32,521 nt of DNA from Thermoproteota archaeon (GCA_013154235.1 JAADCV010000093.1:1-32521), one strand, 5' to 3'. Shown: positions 23,394-32,008, counted from the first letter of the stretch. Translations and numbers: made by a program. The notes: generated by a model not told the origin, from the letters alone.

Positions 23394-24482
23394 TCATCTC
23401 GTTACCTTCCGAGCTATAAGCTCTAGGACTTGCCTAGAGCTCGGGTCTTGAAGGAGCTTTTCCCTAACTGGCTTAACAATCTTGATGAGTTCCTCGGCTA
23501 CAGCGTTCTTGAGGTCGAGCGGATGCAGCTTACCCTCAACGTAGATCCTCTCGAGCTCCTCGTAGCTCTCAACCTCTATGGTTCCACCGTACTTAGGCTT
23601 CCTCTCTATCACGAACCTTCTAGGGCCTCTAGCGAATATGATGTGCTTAGCTATAGCCATTATCGGGTTGCCCTCCACCTCCCTGGGTGGGCAGTAGGCC
23701 TTCCTAATCTTCCGGCGGATCTCCTCATCGCTATCCACCACGAATATCGCTGTCTCTGGCTTGGACTTGCTCATCTTCACCTCCGCGAGCTCCTCGTCGC
23801 TAGCTCTAGACATATCCATTCTACTGCCTCCGGTGAGGGAGGGTATCAGCGGCGTGTGTATCGCTACAGGCTTCTTGAACCCCAGCTTCTCAGCAACGTC
23901 CCTAGCTAGCATATGCGCCTTTCTCTGATCCATTCCTCCGAGAGCTATGTCGACACCTAGCTCGAATATGTCAGCGACCTGCATCAAGGGGTATATCAGC
24001 TTCGAGAAGTCTAGCTCAGCCTCGTCAGCTCTCCTACCCATTATGGTTAGCGCCCTCTTCACCCTGCTAAGAGACACGCTCTTAGCTATCCTAAGTATCT
24101 TCTCCCAGTACCTTACTCTGGAGACGAGATCCTCAGCCTTAACCACCCTTACCCTAGTTCTCGGAATCCCTAGAGCCTCGAGAACGCTAACCACGTGCTC
24201 AGCAGCTCGATGAATTAGCTCTAGGTCTCCGCCAAGCTTATCGTTTATCCATGCGTGCCACGTTGCTGCTAGCAGGGTGAAGTCAACACCTATCTCGACT
24301 AGGTCAGCAACCTTGTAGGCCCAGACCAGCCACCCTATGTGGAAGAGCCCGCTAGGCTCGAAGCCTAGGTACGCCTTAGGGTGCTCGACCTCGCTCAGCA
24401 GCTTCCTAAGCTCCTCCTCTGTCACAACCTCTACCGTGTTCCTAGTCGCTATCCTAAACCTCTCCTCAGCGTCCAAACCCAC
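23394..24482 (-). CDS. tyrS: Tyrosyl-tRNA synthetase
   Basis: Class I synthetase that charges tRNA-Tyr. The HIGH-type motif is HIGW at 48-51 within FEPSGLFHIGW, and the KMSKS motif is KMSKSKP at 236-242. The Tyr-site segment GGMDQRKAHMLARD is present. Length 362 aa is the archaeal/eukaryotic form, which lacks the bacterial S4-like tail. Start is GTG at 24482, overlapping the pheT end by 17 bp, which implies coupled translation. Confidence 0.95.
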   Translation of the reverse strand: MGLDAEERFRIATRNTVEVVTEEELRKLLSEVEHPKAYLGFEPSGLFHIGWLVWAYKVADLVEIGVDFTLLAATWHAWINDKLGGDLELIHRAAEHVVSVLEALGIPRTRVRVVKAEDLVSRVRYWEKILRIAKSVSLSRVKRALTIMGRRADEAELDFSKLIYPLMQVADIFELGVDIALGGMDQRKAHMLARDVAEKLGFKKPVAIHTPLIPSLTGGSRMDMSRASDEELAEVKMSKSKPETAIFVVDSDEEIRRKIRKAYCPPREVEGNPIMAIAKHIIFARGPRRFVIERKPKYGGTIEVESYEELERIYVEGKLHPLDLKNAVAEELIKIVKPVREKLLQDPSSRQVLELIARKVTR

Positions 24483-26133
24483 CTACCTCGAGTATCCTCT
24501 CCACATCCAGCTCAATGTATCCAACCGGGTACTCTATACCTAACGCCTCGAGAATACCCGGATCTATCTCGCATACCATACCCACCGCGCGCTCTCCAAC
24601 AACTATCTCAGCGCACCTACCCTCTATCGCGAATCGCGGCGCGCTCGAGCATCTTCTAGAAGCTGGCTCTAGTCCTAGCGACCTAAGTATCGCGAAGCAG
24701 TCAGCGTGGATATCCTCGAACTTCACGACCGTGTCCAGAACCGCTAATCCCATCAGCACCCTGTTCCGGTAGCCCGTAGGGCTGCTAGCGTCTCGTGTCA
24801 CGCACTCGCTGATCTCGAACACCTTGACTGGGTGCTGCCTATGCTGGCTCTCAGCGAGAACCTGCATCAGTGAGGGTAGAGGCACGGGTTTTAGAGCGTC
24901 TAGCTCCTGCTGGAGAGGGTTCTCTATCCTAGCGAATTCCTCGATTCCCAGAGCCTCTAGGAGCTTAGAGGAGGTTAGGGTTAGGGAGTTAACCTCCGTG
25001 TATCCAAGCCCTATAGCTAGATCCCTAAGCGCTTCCCAGAGCCTTGTTAGCGCGCTAGGCCTAGATACCTCGTACGTTGCAACCATTTCAGCGCCAATCT
25101 CGTCGTACCCTATCGCCATAGCTACGTCCTCCAGCACGTCCACTGGATGCAGAACATCTATTCTGTGCGGAGGCACGTTGACCTCGAAGCCGCTCTCAGA
25201 GTACGTAGCTAGCTCGAGCCCCATCCTCTCGAGAAGCTTACGAAGCTCGTCCTCGGTAGGAACCTCTAGCCCTAGCCACTCCTCGAACAGGCTTCTATCG
25301 ATGCGGACGCTCCTCCAGCTCGTATCTGGGGTCACGATTGTTGAGCTAGGGTAGATTATCTTCGCGCTGAGAAGCCTCGCTCCAGCTAGGAGAAATGGGT
25401 AGACTATTACCGCAAGTATCTCGGTAACAGCCCTTAGATCGGTGCCCGTAACGTCTATGAATAAGCCCTTCGTCCCCGGCTCAACTCTAGTTATGTCCGA
25501 GTTTAGGACCGGTGGTATAGCAATTATCTTTCCGCCGCTTATGAGAGCTGGATGCATGTCTCCGTCCCGGGCTATCGAGCCGTACTCCCTACCCTGCTCC
25601 GTGCTGCGCAGCACCTCCTCAATGCTCATCTCCCTATCCATGTGAAGCGGGACGAACCTCTCCTTAACGCTGACGTACCTATACTCTATCCTTCTGCTGG
25701 GAAGCTTGTAGAGATCGTGGAACCCTATAGCAACCCTCTTCCTGCGCCCGTAGCTAAGGTGGAGCTTCTCCTGGAACTGGATCAGCTCCTCGAGATCCTC
25801 CTCACTACCTATCTCAGCTCCCTCTAGAGCTGCTGCAGCTATGAAGGGCCTCTTCCTAGGTGGATCCACGAGAACCTCTATACCAACACCGCTCGAGGTG
25901 AAGCGCCTAGGCTTCGAGAGCCCTAGGTAGAGCCTAACCGCCTCAGCTAGTCCGCGAAGCGAGAACATGTCTGGCCTATCCCTATCTATCTCAAGCTCTA
26001 GCGTCTCCCCGTCCTCGAGAAGCGATACCTCGCACTTGAGCTTAGGCAGGACGCTCATGAGCTTAGCTAGGTCCATTGAGGGGTCTCCAACAGCCTCGAG
26101 GAGCCTACTAGCCCTAAACCTGAGCACCGGCAT
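24466..26133 (-). CDS. pheT: Phenylalanyl-tRNA synthetase beta subunit
   Basis: Structural and editing subunit of the alpha2-beta2 PheRS. The B3/B4 editing region lies in the first half (LHLSYGRRKRVAIGFHDL, SGGKIIAIPPVLNSD), the B5 domain near residues 265-345, and a degenerate class II core after about 370 (NSLTLTSSKLLEALG, HPVKVFEISE). Length 555 aa is the short archaeal form. ATG start 3 bp after pheS. Overlaps tyrS by 17 bp. Confidence 0.95.
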   Translation of the reverse strand: MPVLRFRASRLLEAVGDPSMDLAKLMSVLPKLKCEVSLLEDGETLELEIDRDRPDMFSLRGLAEAVRLYLGLSKPRRFTSSGVGIEVLVDPPRKRPFIAAAALEGAEIGSEEDLEELIQFQEKLHLSYGRRKRVAIGFHDLYKLPSRRIEYRYVSVKERFVPLHMDREMSIEEVLRSTEQGREYGSIARDGDMHPALISGGKIIAIPPVLNSDITRVEPGTKGLFIDVTGTDLRAVTEILAVIVYPFLLAGARLLSAKIIYPSSTIVTPDTSWRSVRIDRSLFEEWLGLEVPTEDELRKLLERMGLELATYSESGFEVNVPPHRIDVLHPVDVLEDVAMAIGYDEIGAEMVATYEVSRPSALTRLWEALRDLAIGLGYTEVNSLTLTSSKLLEALGIEEFARIENPLQQELDALKPVPLPSLMQVLAESQHRQHPVKVFEISECVTRDASSPTGYRNRVLMGLAVLDTVVKFEDIHADCFAILRSLGLEPASRRCSSAPRFAIEGRCAEIVVGERAVGMVCEIDPGILEALGIEYPVGYIELDVERILEVGGFGR

Positions 26134-26136
26134 CAG

Positions 26137-27633
26137 CTACCACCCTCTCAGCAGCGGGAACCTACGCAAGAAATCCACGTCCCTCGTGTACAGGTTCCTT
26201 ATATCGTTGATGGAGAGGAGCGCCATAGCTAGCCTCTCTAGCCCCATTCCCCAGGCTCCTACCGGAGCCTTAGCGCCAGCGATCTCGAGAACCTCGGGCC
26301 TAAACATGCCAGCGCCAAACACCTCTACCCATCCCATGCCCTCTATCAGCACCATACCCTCGACGCTAGGCTCGGTGAAGGGGAAGTACGCTGGCCTAAA
26401 CCTAACCCTCTGGAACCCTAGGCTCCTCATGATCTGTGTTAAGAGCCCTAGCAGCTTCCTAAAGCTGAAGCCCCTCTCCATAACAACTCCGTCGAAGTTC
26501 GTGAACTCCGGAAGGTGCGTAGCATCCATTCTATCTCTCCTAAACACTCTCCCTATGCAGAACCCTCTAGCAGGAGGCTCCTTTCTCTCGGCTATGAACC
26601 TAACAGTGGCTGCAGTAGCGTGGCTCCTAAGCATGAGCTTAGAGGCCTTCTCCAAGCTCCACGAGTATCCCCATCCACGGCTCCCGCAGCGAGAATCGCC
26701 CTCGTGAACCAGCTTCGCCCGCTCAGCAACCTCCTTAAACGGCTGCAGGTCGCAGCTTCCAGGAACGTAGAAAACGTCGTAAACATCCCTAGCTGGATGA
26801 TCCTGAGGCTGGAAGAGCGCGTCGAAGTTCCACAGCTCGGGAATCACGTAGTCGTACCTAATCTCCTCGAAGCCTAGGGCTAGCATAACCTCGCGAACCC
26901 TCTTAACGAACTCTATGAAGAAGTGCTTCTTGCCCGGGTACCGCGTAGGCGGCAGCGCCTCAACATTGTAGGGCTTGAGCACCACAGCTCTCCATCTCCC
27001 GCTAGCTAGAAGCTCGTGCGTTAGGTGCGGCACAGCCTCTCCAACGCTCAGGAGCTGCCTAGCCCTATCGACAGCATCGTCCCTAAGCTTGACAACCTTC
27101 TCCTTACGCTCCCTAACGCTCAGCAGACCCCTCTTAACGAGCTCGCTCACCACGGGATCCTGAAGTACGTCGGGATCCACCTCCCTAGGCGTGGAGAACC
27201 TCTGAAGGATCTCCCGATGCCTATCCAGAGGCTCGAAGCCCTTCAGTACAGCGATCCCGCTCTCTATGGATACCCATCCCCTTCTCCTAGCCCACGATAT
27301 ACCTATCCTAAACGCATCTCTACCAAGCACCTCCGCTAGATCCCTAGCTGGAGCCCTTCCACCCCTACTAGCTAGCTCTCGAGCTAGCCTCTCCTCCGGG
27401 AACCCCTCGCTAGCGTAGCGCTTCCCTTCCTCTGAAGCCTCTACAACAACCCTTCTCCTCTCCCTAACCTCCACGAGACCCTTGCTCCGGAGAAGCTCTA
27501 CGAGCGAGGCGACCGTGGACACGGGCTTTCCACATGCTTTAGCAAGCTCCTCTAGGCTAGCCTCGCGGATCTCGAGAATCTTCTCTAGAAGCTCGCGCTC
27601 TCCTCTAGATAGAGGCTCGCCAACGCGAACAAT
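26137..27633 (-). CDS. pheS: Phenylalanyl-tRNA synthetase alpha subunit (apparent ATT start)
   Basis: Catalytic subunit of PheRS. Class II motifs: TRYPGKKHFFIEFVKRVREV, motif 2 GRVFRRDRMDATHLPEFTNF, motif 3 GMGLERLAMALL. The first GTG in frame (27522) would delete half of the N-terminal winged helix. The frame stays open 37 codons upstream (GERELLEKILEIREASLEEL), which matches the family's N-terminus. No ATG/GTG/TTG exists there. ATT at 27633, 7 nt after a perfect GAGGTG (27641-27646), is the best start, giving 498 aa. A TATA box at 27668-27677 puts the transcript start just at the GAGGTG. A sequence error is the alternative. Confidence 0.9.
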   Translation of the reverse strand: MVRVGEPLSRGERELLEKILEIREASLEELAKACGKPVSTVASLVELLRSKGLVEVRERRRVVVEASEEGKRYASEGFPEERLARELASRGGRAPARDLAEVLGRDAFRIGISWARRRGWVSIESGIAVLKGFEPLDRHREILQRFSTPREVDPDVLQDPVVSELVKRGLLSVRERKEKVVKLRDDAVDRARQLLSVGEAVPHLTHELLASGRWRAVVLKPYNVEALPPTRYPGKKHFFIEFVKRVREVMLALGFEEIRYDYVIPELWNFDALFQPQDHPARDVYDVFYVPGSCDLQPFKEVAERAKLVHEGDSRCGSRGWGYSWSLEKASKLMLRSHATAATVRFIAERKEPPARGFCIGRVFRRDRMDATHLPEFTNFDGVVMERGFSFRKLLGLLTQIMRSLGFQRVRFRPAYFPFTEPSVEGMVLIEGMGWVEVFGAGMFRPEVLEIAGAKAPVGAWGMGLERLAMALLSINDIRNLYTRDVDFLRRFPLLRGW

Positions 27634-27667
27634 AGCTAAGCACCTCGGAGGGGATAGGGGAGCAAGG

Positions 27668-27677
27668 GTTTAAAAAC
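27668..27677 (-). promoter_or_regulatory. TATA box of the pheS-pheT-tyrS-dnaG operon
   Basis: On the minus strand this reads GTTTTTAAAC, centred near 27672, predicting a start near 27646, immediately at the GAGGTG ribosome site. It is the only strong TATA element before the four-gene unit. Confidence 0.6.
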
Positions 27678-27681
27678 GCGC

Positions 27682-28380
27682 TTAGGTAGGCACCTCCCAC
27701 TTCTCTCCAGGCTTGAGCACGATCACCTTAGTGTCGAGGCCTCTCTCCTTAACTAGCCTCTCGAACTCTGCTGGATCAGCCTTGATGACGTCGAAGGTGT
27801 TGTAGTGCATGGGTATGACGTACCTCGGCTTTATCAGCTCGACAGCCTTGGCAGCCTCCACGGGCCCCATAGTGAAGTGGCCCCCTATGGGTAGTAGGGC
27901 TACCGTAGGCTTGTAGAGCTCGCCGATGAACGCCATCTCTGCGAAGAGCCCGGTGTCGCCAGCGTGATATATCGAGGCGTTCTTGCCTATGATCACCACA
28001 CCGCTGGGATGCGCAACCGTGGAGGAGTGGTCAGCTGTGGTAAACACGAGGGTTAGGCCCCCTAGCCTCACGGGGCCCCCTATATTCGTTGGTATAGCTC
28101 TCTCCGTAGCCCCAGCCTCCTTAGCCACGTTGTTAGCGAGCTCGTAGAGAGCAGCTATCTTAGCACTTGGGTACCTCTTCAGTAGCTCGACTGCCTCCCC
28201 CACGTGATCTCCATGGTCGTGGGTAACAATTATCAGGTCGATCTTGCTGTAGTCCTTAACGAACTCGTCGACAGACCTGTAGGGCGAGGCTGGGTTCGTT
28301 ATCCAGGGATCTACGAGTATAGACCACCCATCGAGCTCTATGTGAAACGTTGCGTGCCCTAGCCACCTGATCAAGGCCAT
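27682..28380 (-). CDS. UPF0173-type metal-dependent hydrolase (MBL fold)
   Basis: Metallo-beta-lactamase fold hydrolase of the UPF0173 family; substrate unknown. It starts MALIRWLGHATFHIELDG, the family's usual N-terminus, which picks the ATG at 28380 over the GTG five codons upstream. The metal motif THDHGDH follows, with YHAGDTGLF (bridging Asp) and IPMHYNTFD (last His). Length is about 233 aa. Its ATG lies in CCATGG, where an ATG on the opposite strand overlaps it. Divergent from map. Confidence 0.85.
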   Translation of the reverse strand: MALIRWLGHATFHIELDGWSILVDPWITNPASPYRSVDEFVKDYSKIDLIIVTHDHGDHVGEAVELLKRYPSAKIAALYELANNVAKEAGATERAIPTNIGGPVRLGGLTLVFTTADHSSTVAHPSGVVIIGKNASIYHAGDTGLFAEMAFIGELYKPTVALLPIGGHFTMGPVEAAKAVELIKPRYVIPMHYNTFDVIKADPAEFERLVKERGLDTKVIVLKPGEKWEVPT

Positions 28381-28396
28381 GGTATCCACCCGCACC

Positions 28397-28405
28397 TTAA
28401 TTTAT
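28397..28405. promoter_or_regulatory. TATA-like element between UPF0173 gene and map
   Basis: TTAATTTAT is centred near 28401. Rightward it predicts a start near 28427, 15 nt before the TTG of map and just upstream of its GGAG site. Leftward the distance to the hydrolase ATG (about 21 bp) is a little short, so it fits map best. Confidence 0.45.
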
Positions 28406-28441
28406 CACCCGGAACGTCATAAGCGTTGCTGGAGACCCTCC

Positions 28442-29350
28442 TTGGATGAGCACGAGTTCGAGTCCTACATGAAGGCTGGGGAGATAGCGTGTAGGGCGCT
28501 AAAGTACGGTACCTCGATAGTTAGGGAGGGAGCTAGGGTTCTGGAGATAGCCCAGAGCATAGAGTCGATGATAAGGTCGCTAGGAGGGGACCTAGCGTTC
28601 CCGGTAAACATATCCATTAATGAGGTAGCTGCTCACTACACCCCGGTTCCCGGAGACGAGCTTCGCGTTCCCCCCGGAGCCGTGGTGAAGATCGATGTCG
28701 GTGTCCACGTAGATGGCTACATCGCGGACACCGCAGCCACCGTATCGCTAGACCCCTCGAGAGCTAGCCTCCTAGACGCTTGCAGGGAGGCGCTAGAGCG
28801 CGGGCTCCAAGCCGTCTCGCCAGGAACAAAGTTCAACGAGTTCGGCCGCGTGGTAGAGACCGTGCTGAAGTCAAGAGGCTTCAAACCCGTCTACAACCTG
28901 AGCGGCCACAGCCTAGATAGGTACACGATTCACGCTGGAGACGTTATCCCTAACTACCGCGACATAAGGTGCTTCTCGAGGTTTAGGGATGGCAGAGCCT
29001 ACGCCCTAGAGCCCTTCGCTACACCTGGGTCAGGCCTCGTGGAGGATGGGCCGTACATAACCATCTACGCGATTAGGTACAGCCCTAAGAAGGTGCGCAG
29101 CCTAAGTGAGGACGCTAAGAGGTTTCTCGAGGAGGTTTACAGCACCCGCAAATCGCTACCCTTCGCCACCAGGTGGTACGTCGATAGCTATGGGCCTAAG
29201 CTAGAGAGCATCCTTAAGGAGCTGCGCAAAAGCAAGCTCCTAATCGAGTACCCTGTGCTCATCGAGAGGTCTAGGAGCGTCGTAGCGCAGTTCGAGCACA
29301 CTATCGTGCTGTACAAGGGGCGAGTATACGTAACAACCGCTCAATGCTGA
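28442..29350 (+). CDS. map: Methionine aminopeptidase, type II
   Basis: Removes N-terminal methionine from new proteins. From the TTG at 28442 the product is 302 aa, and the metal ligands fall at Asp85 and Asp96 (KIDVGVHVDGYIADTA), His156 (GHSLDRYTIHAG), Glu190 (LEPFAT) and Glu285 (FEHTIV), close to the known archaeal numbering. Substrate His65 is in AAHYTP. The frame is open back to an ATG at 28379, but that extension is unlike the family, lies upstream of the predicted transcript start, and the TTG has a GGAG site 7 nt before it. So the TTG is preferred. Confidence 0.93.
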   Translation: MDEHEFESYMKAGEIACRALKYGTSIVREGARVLEIAQSIESMIRSLGGDLAFPVNISINEVAAHYTPVPGDELRVPPGAVVKIDVGVHVDGYIADTAATVSLDPSRASLLDACREALERGLQAVSPGTKFNEFGRVVETVLKSRGFKPVYNLSGHSLDRYTIHAGDVIPNYRDIRCFSRFRDGRAYALEPFATPGSGLVEDGPYITIYAIRYSPKKVRSLSEDAKRFLEEVYSTRKSLPFATRWYVDSYGPKLESILKELRKSKLLIEYPVLIERSRSVVAQFEHTIVLYKGRVYVTTAQC

Positions 29351-29397
29351 TTTAACCCCTTATAGGAGAGGTTGCTACGGGGTGGTGCGTAACGACG

Positions 29398-29550
29398 ATA
29401 GCGCTGCTGCAGCTGGGAGGAAGTAACTCGCTGATAAACCAGATAATATCCATACTGTTCTTCGTCCTGTTCACCATATACTTCCTAACGGACATACCTC
29501 AGAGGCTTCAGTTCTACCGCTACAGCCGGTCGGCCGCTACGAGGCTAGCG
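29398..29550 (+). other. In-frame 5' extension of the DUF1512 gene without a normal start codon
   Basis: The frame of the 29551 ATG is open back to a TAA at 29353-29355. The codons from about 29413 encode a transmembrane helix and linker (SLINQIISILFFVLFTIY then LTDIPQRLQFYRY) that DUF1512 proteins normally carry. No ATG/GTG/TTG lies in this stretch. ATA at 29398 or CTG at 29404, 29407 or 29413 are the options, or a frameshift from GTG at 29382/29385, whose own frame ends at 29426. Confidence 0.6.
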
Positions 29551-30510
29551 ATGCTCGAAGCTCTGGTGAACGAGGGCATAGCCAAGGTCAGGACCTACCT
29601 ATCTAAGCTAGGCGTCGATAGACCGCACGAGTTCGTGACTAGGTTCCTAGACAACTACTTCGCTATAAATCCAGTGGATATAGAGCCTACAGACATAATC
29701 AGGAGGATGGCTCACATCATAGACACAGCTGAGCACAAGTTCAAGCAGGATGTCGCTGCAAGGCTCCCGAACATGAGCAAGCACACGATAAACAACATAG
29801 CTGTATCACTATCCATAGTCTCGGCACTGCACACGGTGTACAAGATCCTTAGGCACTACTACCTGCTAGGGAGAAAATACGAGAACTGGCTCCTGCTGAT
29901 GCAGCTAGCCCTCGTGCTGCCCCAGATAGTTAAGGAGCTAAGCCCCTACGTCAAGGCTATAGATGCCATAACCAAGGGCATACCCATAGGCGATAGCGTA
30001 GGACCTCTAGTAGCATACAAGCTGATCGGGCTCAGCAAGAGGGACGAGATCGAGGAGGATACCGTTGTGTCGGAGGTGAACATCGAGGGCCGCAGGGTCT
30101 TCGTGATAAAGGCCAAGGGGCCCGGAGCTACGGTAGGTAAGCCGGGTAGAGCTCTAGCAAAGCTAGTCGAGAGGCTACAGTGCCGCGTCGACAGAATCAT
30201 CACTGTTGACGCAGCGCTTAAGCTAGAGGGCGAGGAGACCGGAGAGGTTGCTGAGGGAGCTGGAGCAGCCATAGGCGATCCCGGTCCAGAGAAGATAGAG
30301 ATTGAGAGAGTAGCCGTTAGGTGCGGCGCCCCCCTAGACGCAGTCATCATAAAGATGAGCTCGGAGGAAGCGATAAAGCCGCTATCGAAGAAGCTCGCTG
30401 AAGCATGCGAGAAGGCTTACCAGAGGGTTCTGGAAATCATAAAGTCTAGAACAAAACCGGGGGACACAGTTATCGTGATAGGCGTTGGAAACAGCGTAGG
30501 GGTGTACTAG
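29551..30510 (+). CDS. DUF1512 family protein (true N-terminus upstream)
   Basis: Archaeal conserved protein of unknown function, probably membrane-anchored through the upstream extension at 29398-29550. The part from the first ATG (29551) is soluble-looking, with helical repeats at about 1-150 (VDIEPTDIIRRMAHIIDTAE) and an alpha/beta C-terminal half containing KAKGPGATVGKPGRAL and a closing GDTVIVIGVGNSVGVY. Those glycine-rich segments may bind nucleotide or metal. Starting at this ATG would drop the membrane anchor, so the annotated start is a minimum. Followed 1 bp later by a small membrane protein, with which it probably works. Confidence 0.75.
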   Translation: MLEALVNEGIAKVRTYLSKLGVDRPHEFVTRFLDNYFAINPVDIEPTDIIRRMAHIIDTAEHKFKQDVAARLPNMSKHTINNIAVSLSIVSALHTVYKILRHYYLLGRKYENWLLLMQLALVLPQIVKELSPYVKAIDAITKGIPIGDSVGPLVAYKLIGLSKRDEIEEDTVVSEVNIEGRRVFVIKAKGPGATVGKPGRALAKLVERLQCRVDRIITVDAALKLEGEETGEVAEGAGAAIGDPGPEKIEIERVAVRCGAPLDAVIIKMSSEEAIKPLSKKLAEACEKAYQRVLEIIKSRTKPGDTVIVIGVGNSVGVY

Positions 30511-30511
30511 A

Positions 30512-30799
30512 ATGGATGGAGCATCCGGGCTATACCTCGTACTATTCATAGTGCTCATGGTTATCCTAGTGATACAGATGGTGATAAACTACATAACGAG
30601 CAAGAAGAAAGCTCAGCAGCAAGAGCCCCCGGTGAAGTTCATAACGAGCATATCCTGCATAAACAACGATTATAGGATAGAGAGAGACTACAGCGAGGGG
30701 GACTTCGTCGGAAAGATAGTGGGCTCGTGCCCACGCTGCGGCTCGCCGCTCGTCATAGACAAGATCTTCTCCATAACGATACAGCAGCAGAGGAAGTAA
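30512..30799 (+). CDS. Small membrane protein with CxxC motif (95 aa)
   Basis: One N-terminal transmembrane helix (residues about 7-28, LYLVLFIVLMVILVIQMVIN), a basic linker (SKKKAQQQ), and a cytoplasmic domain with Cys49 and the pair CPRCGSP near 73-79, like half a zinc ribbon. ATG one base after the DUF1512 stop, so the two are coupled. Similar small proteins follow DUF1512 genes in crenarchaea as far as I recall. Function unknown. Confidence 0.7.
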   Translation: MDGASGLYLVLFIVLMVILVIQMVINYITSKKKAQQQEPPVKFITSISCINNDYRIERDYSEGDFVGKIVGSCPRCGSPLVIDKIFSITIQQQRK

Positions 30800-30808
30800 C
30801 TCACAACG

Positions 30809-30816
30809 CTTAAAAC
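30809..30816 (+). promoter_or_regulatory. TATA box of the 5S rRNA gene
   Basis: CTTAAAAC is centred 26-29 bp before the predicted 5' end of 5S rRNA, the standard archaeal distance. Confidence 0.65.
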
Positions 30817-30840
30817 CCCCACCCAACCCATAAGTGGTTC

Positions 30841-30974
30841 GGCGGCCCGACCCGGCCATAGCGGCCGGGCAACACCCGGACTCGTCAGATCCCGGAAGTT
30901 AAGCCGGCCGCGTTGAGCGAGGCTGTGGAGTCCGAAAGGCTCCGCAGCCCGCTCAAGCCGGGATCGGGCCGCTT
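30841..30974 (+). rRNA. 5S ribosomal RNA
   Basis: The terminal helix I is GCGGCCCGA (30842-30850) with TCGGGCCGC (30964-30972). Conserved inner segments are present: CAACACCCGGACTC in the helix II/III region, CCCGGAAGTTAAGCC of loop C/helix III, and the helix IV-V pair GAGTCCGAAAGGCTC and CCGCAGCCC. Length about 133 nt is normal for Crenarchaeota. It has its own TATA box and is not next to 16S or 23S, the usual crenarchaeal arrangement. The exact ends are uncertain by a few bases. Confidence 0.95.
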
Positions 30975-31063
30975 CAAAAGCTATTCTGTACCCACTAAGT
31001 CTCAACTTAGACCAAGTCAGAGATTAACGCTTAGAATGCTGAGTGCCCATAGCAGAGGAATCG

Positions 31064-32008
31064 TTATCGTTTCCCCTCGATCTGCTCGATAACGCGTAGG
31101 GCTTCGGCAGCATCCTCAAGCGTTGGTATCTCAACTTTTTGACCTAGGCAGGCTCTCAGGAATGCTCTGTCTTCAGCTTTGAGAGGTTCCTCGCCTACGA
31201 TTCTGCGTTCCTCGTACGATCTATCGGGGTAGATTATCTTAATAGTGTTCTCATCGGTGTTAGCTCTTATGAAGGCGTCTTCGCATATCAGCTCGATCTC
31301 TCTAACTTTGGCTAGGGATAGCCCGTCTGTATGTATTACGCATCTGCTGTCTCCGCACCTCATTACTGCGAGCACAACGTTATCGATGCCGGCATCCACT
31401 ATGGATGCTGACTCTACGCTGCACGCTGCACGCGATACCACGTACCTGCATAGATCGATGTCGTGTATCGATAGGTCTAAGAGTATGGGGAACCTTCTAG
31501 CCTGCGGAGGTCTTCTCGAGAGCCTCCTAAACACGGCGTAGTGAATCCTGTGCCTCAAAGCTACTCTTTTAAGCTCTTGGACAGCTGGGTTGAATCTCAT
31601 GATGAATCCGGGTGCTGCTACAACACCGCGCTTCTCAGCTTCTCTAGCTAGGGCTTGGGCATCGCTGCTCCGCGTAGCTACGGGCTTCTCTATCAGTACG
31701 TTGATCCCTCTCTTAACTAGCTCGAGCCCTACCTCAAAGAGCTTGTCGATAGGTGTAGCAACGATAGCTGCGTCTATAGGCGATGAGAGGAGCTCGCTTA
31801 GCGAGGAGGCTACTCGCTTGACTCCAAAGGCAGAGGCTATCTCTCGAGCTCTAGAAATGTCGACGTCGCATACCGCAGCGAGCTCAGCTAGACCCTCGGA
31901 CTCTAGCTCCTTAACCACCCTAACGTGGTTGCGGCCCCACCTACCAACACCAACAACAGCTACGCGAAGCAAGCGCAGCACACCCAAGCTACGCAGCGTA
32001 CTATGCAT
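31064..32008 (-). CDS. Gfo/Idh/MocA-family NAD(P)-dependent oxidoreductase
   Basis: Sugar- or inositol-type dehydrogenase or imine reductase; substrate unknown. Rossmann motif VVGVGRWGRNH (GxGxxG), then ATPIDKLFEVG, the EKPVA motif and DLSIHDIDLCRYV, which carries the catalytic-region Asp/His. Length about 300 aa. The open frame begins with ATG at 32008, but the TATA element at 32012-32018 is too close. A leaderless start at TTG 31987, or GTG 31981 or TTG 31972 (giving LLRVAVVGVGRWG), fits better. It often pairs with sugar aminotransferases, but none is here. Confidence 0.85.
   Translation of the reverse strand: MHSTLRSLGVLRLLRVAVVGVGRWGRNHVRVVKELESEGLAELAAVCDVDISRAREIASAFGVKRVASSLSELLSSPIDAAIVATPIDKLFEVGLELVKRGINVLIEKPVATRSSDAQALAREAEKRGVVAAPGFIMRFNPAVQELKRVALRHRIHYAVFRRLSRRPPQARRFPILLDLSIHDIDLCRYVVSRAACSVESASIVDAGIDNVVLAVMRCGDSRCVIHTDGLSLAKVREIELICEDAFIRANTDENTIKIIYPDRSYEERRIVGEEPLKAEDRAFLRACLGQKVEIPTLEDAAEALRVIEQIEGKR

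Noticed and set aside
25967-26707. Long open frame (246 codons) on the plus strand opposite pheT and pheS
   Set aside because: It mirrors the strongly conserved synthetase genes, is Ser/Leu-rich as expected of an antisense shadow, and has no family motif.
29382-29428. Short GTG-started peptide ahead of the DUF1512 gene as a leader peptide
   Set aside because: Only 13-14 residues, no attenuator structure; a frameshift or odd start of the main gene explains it better.
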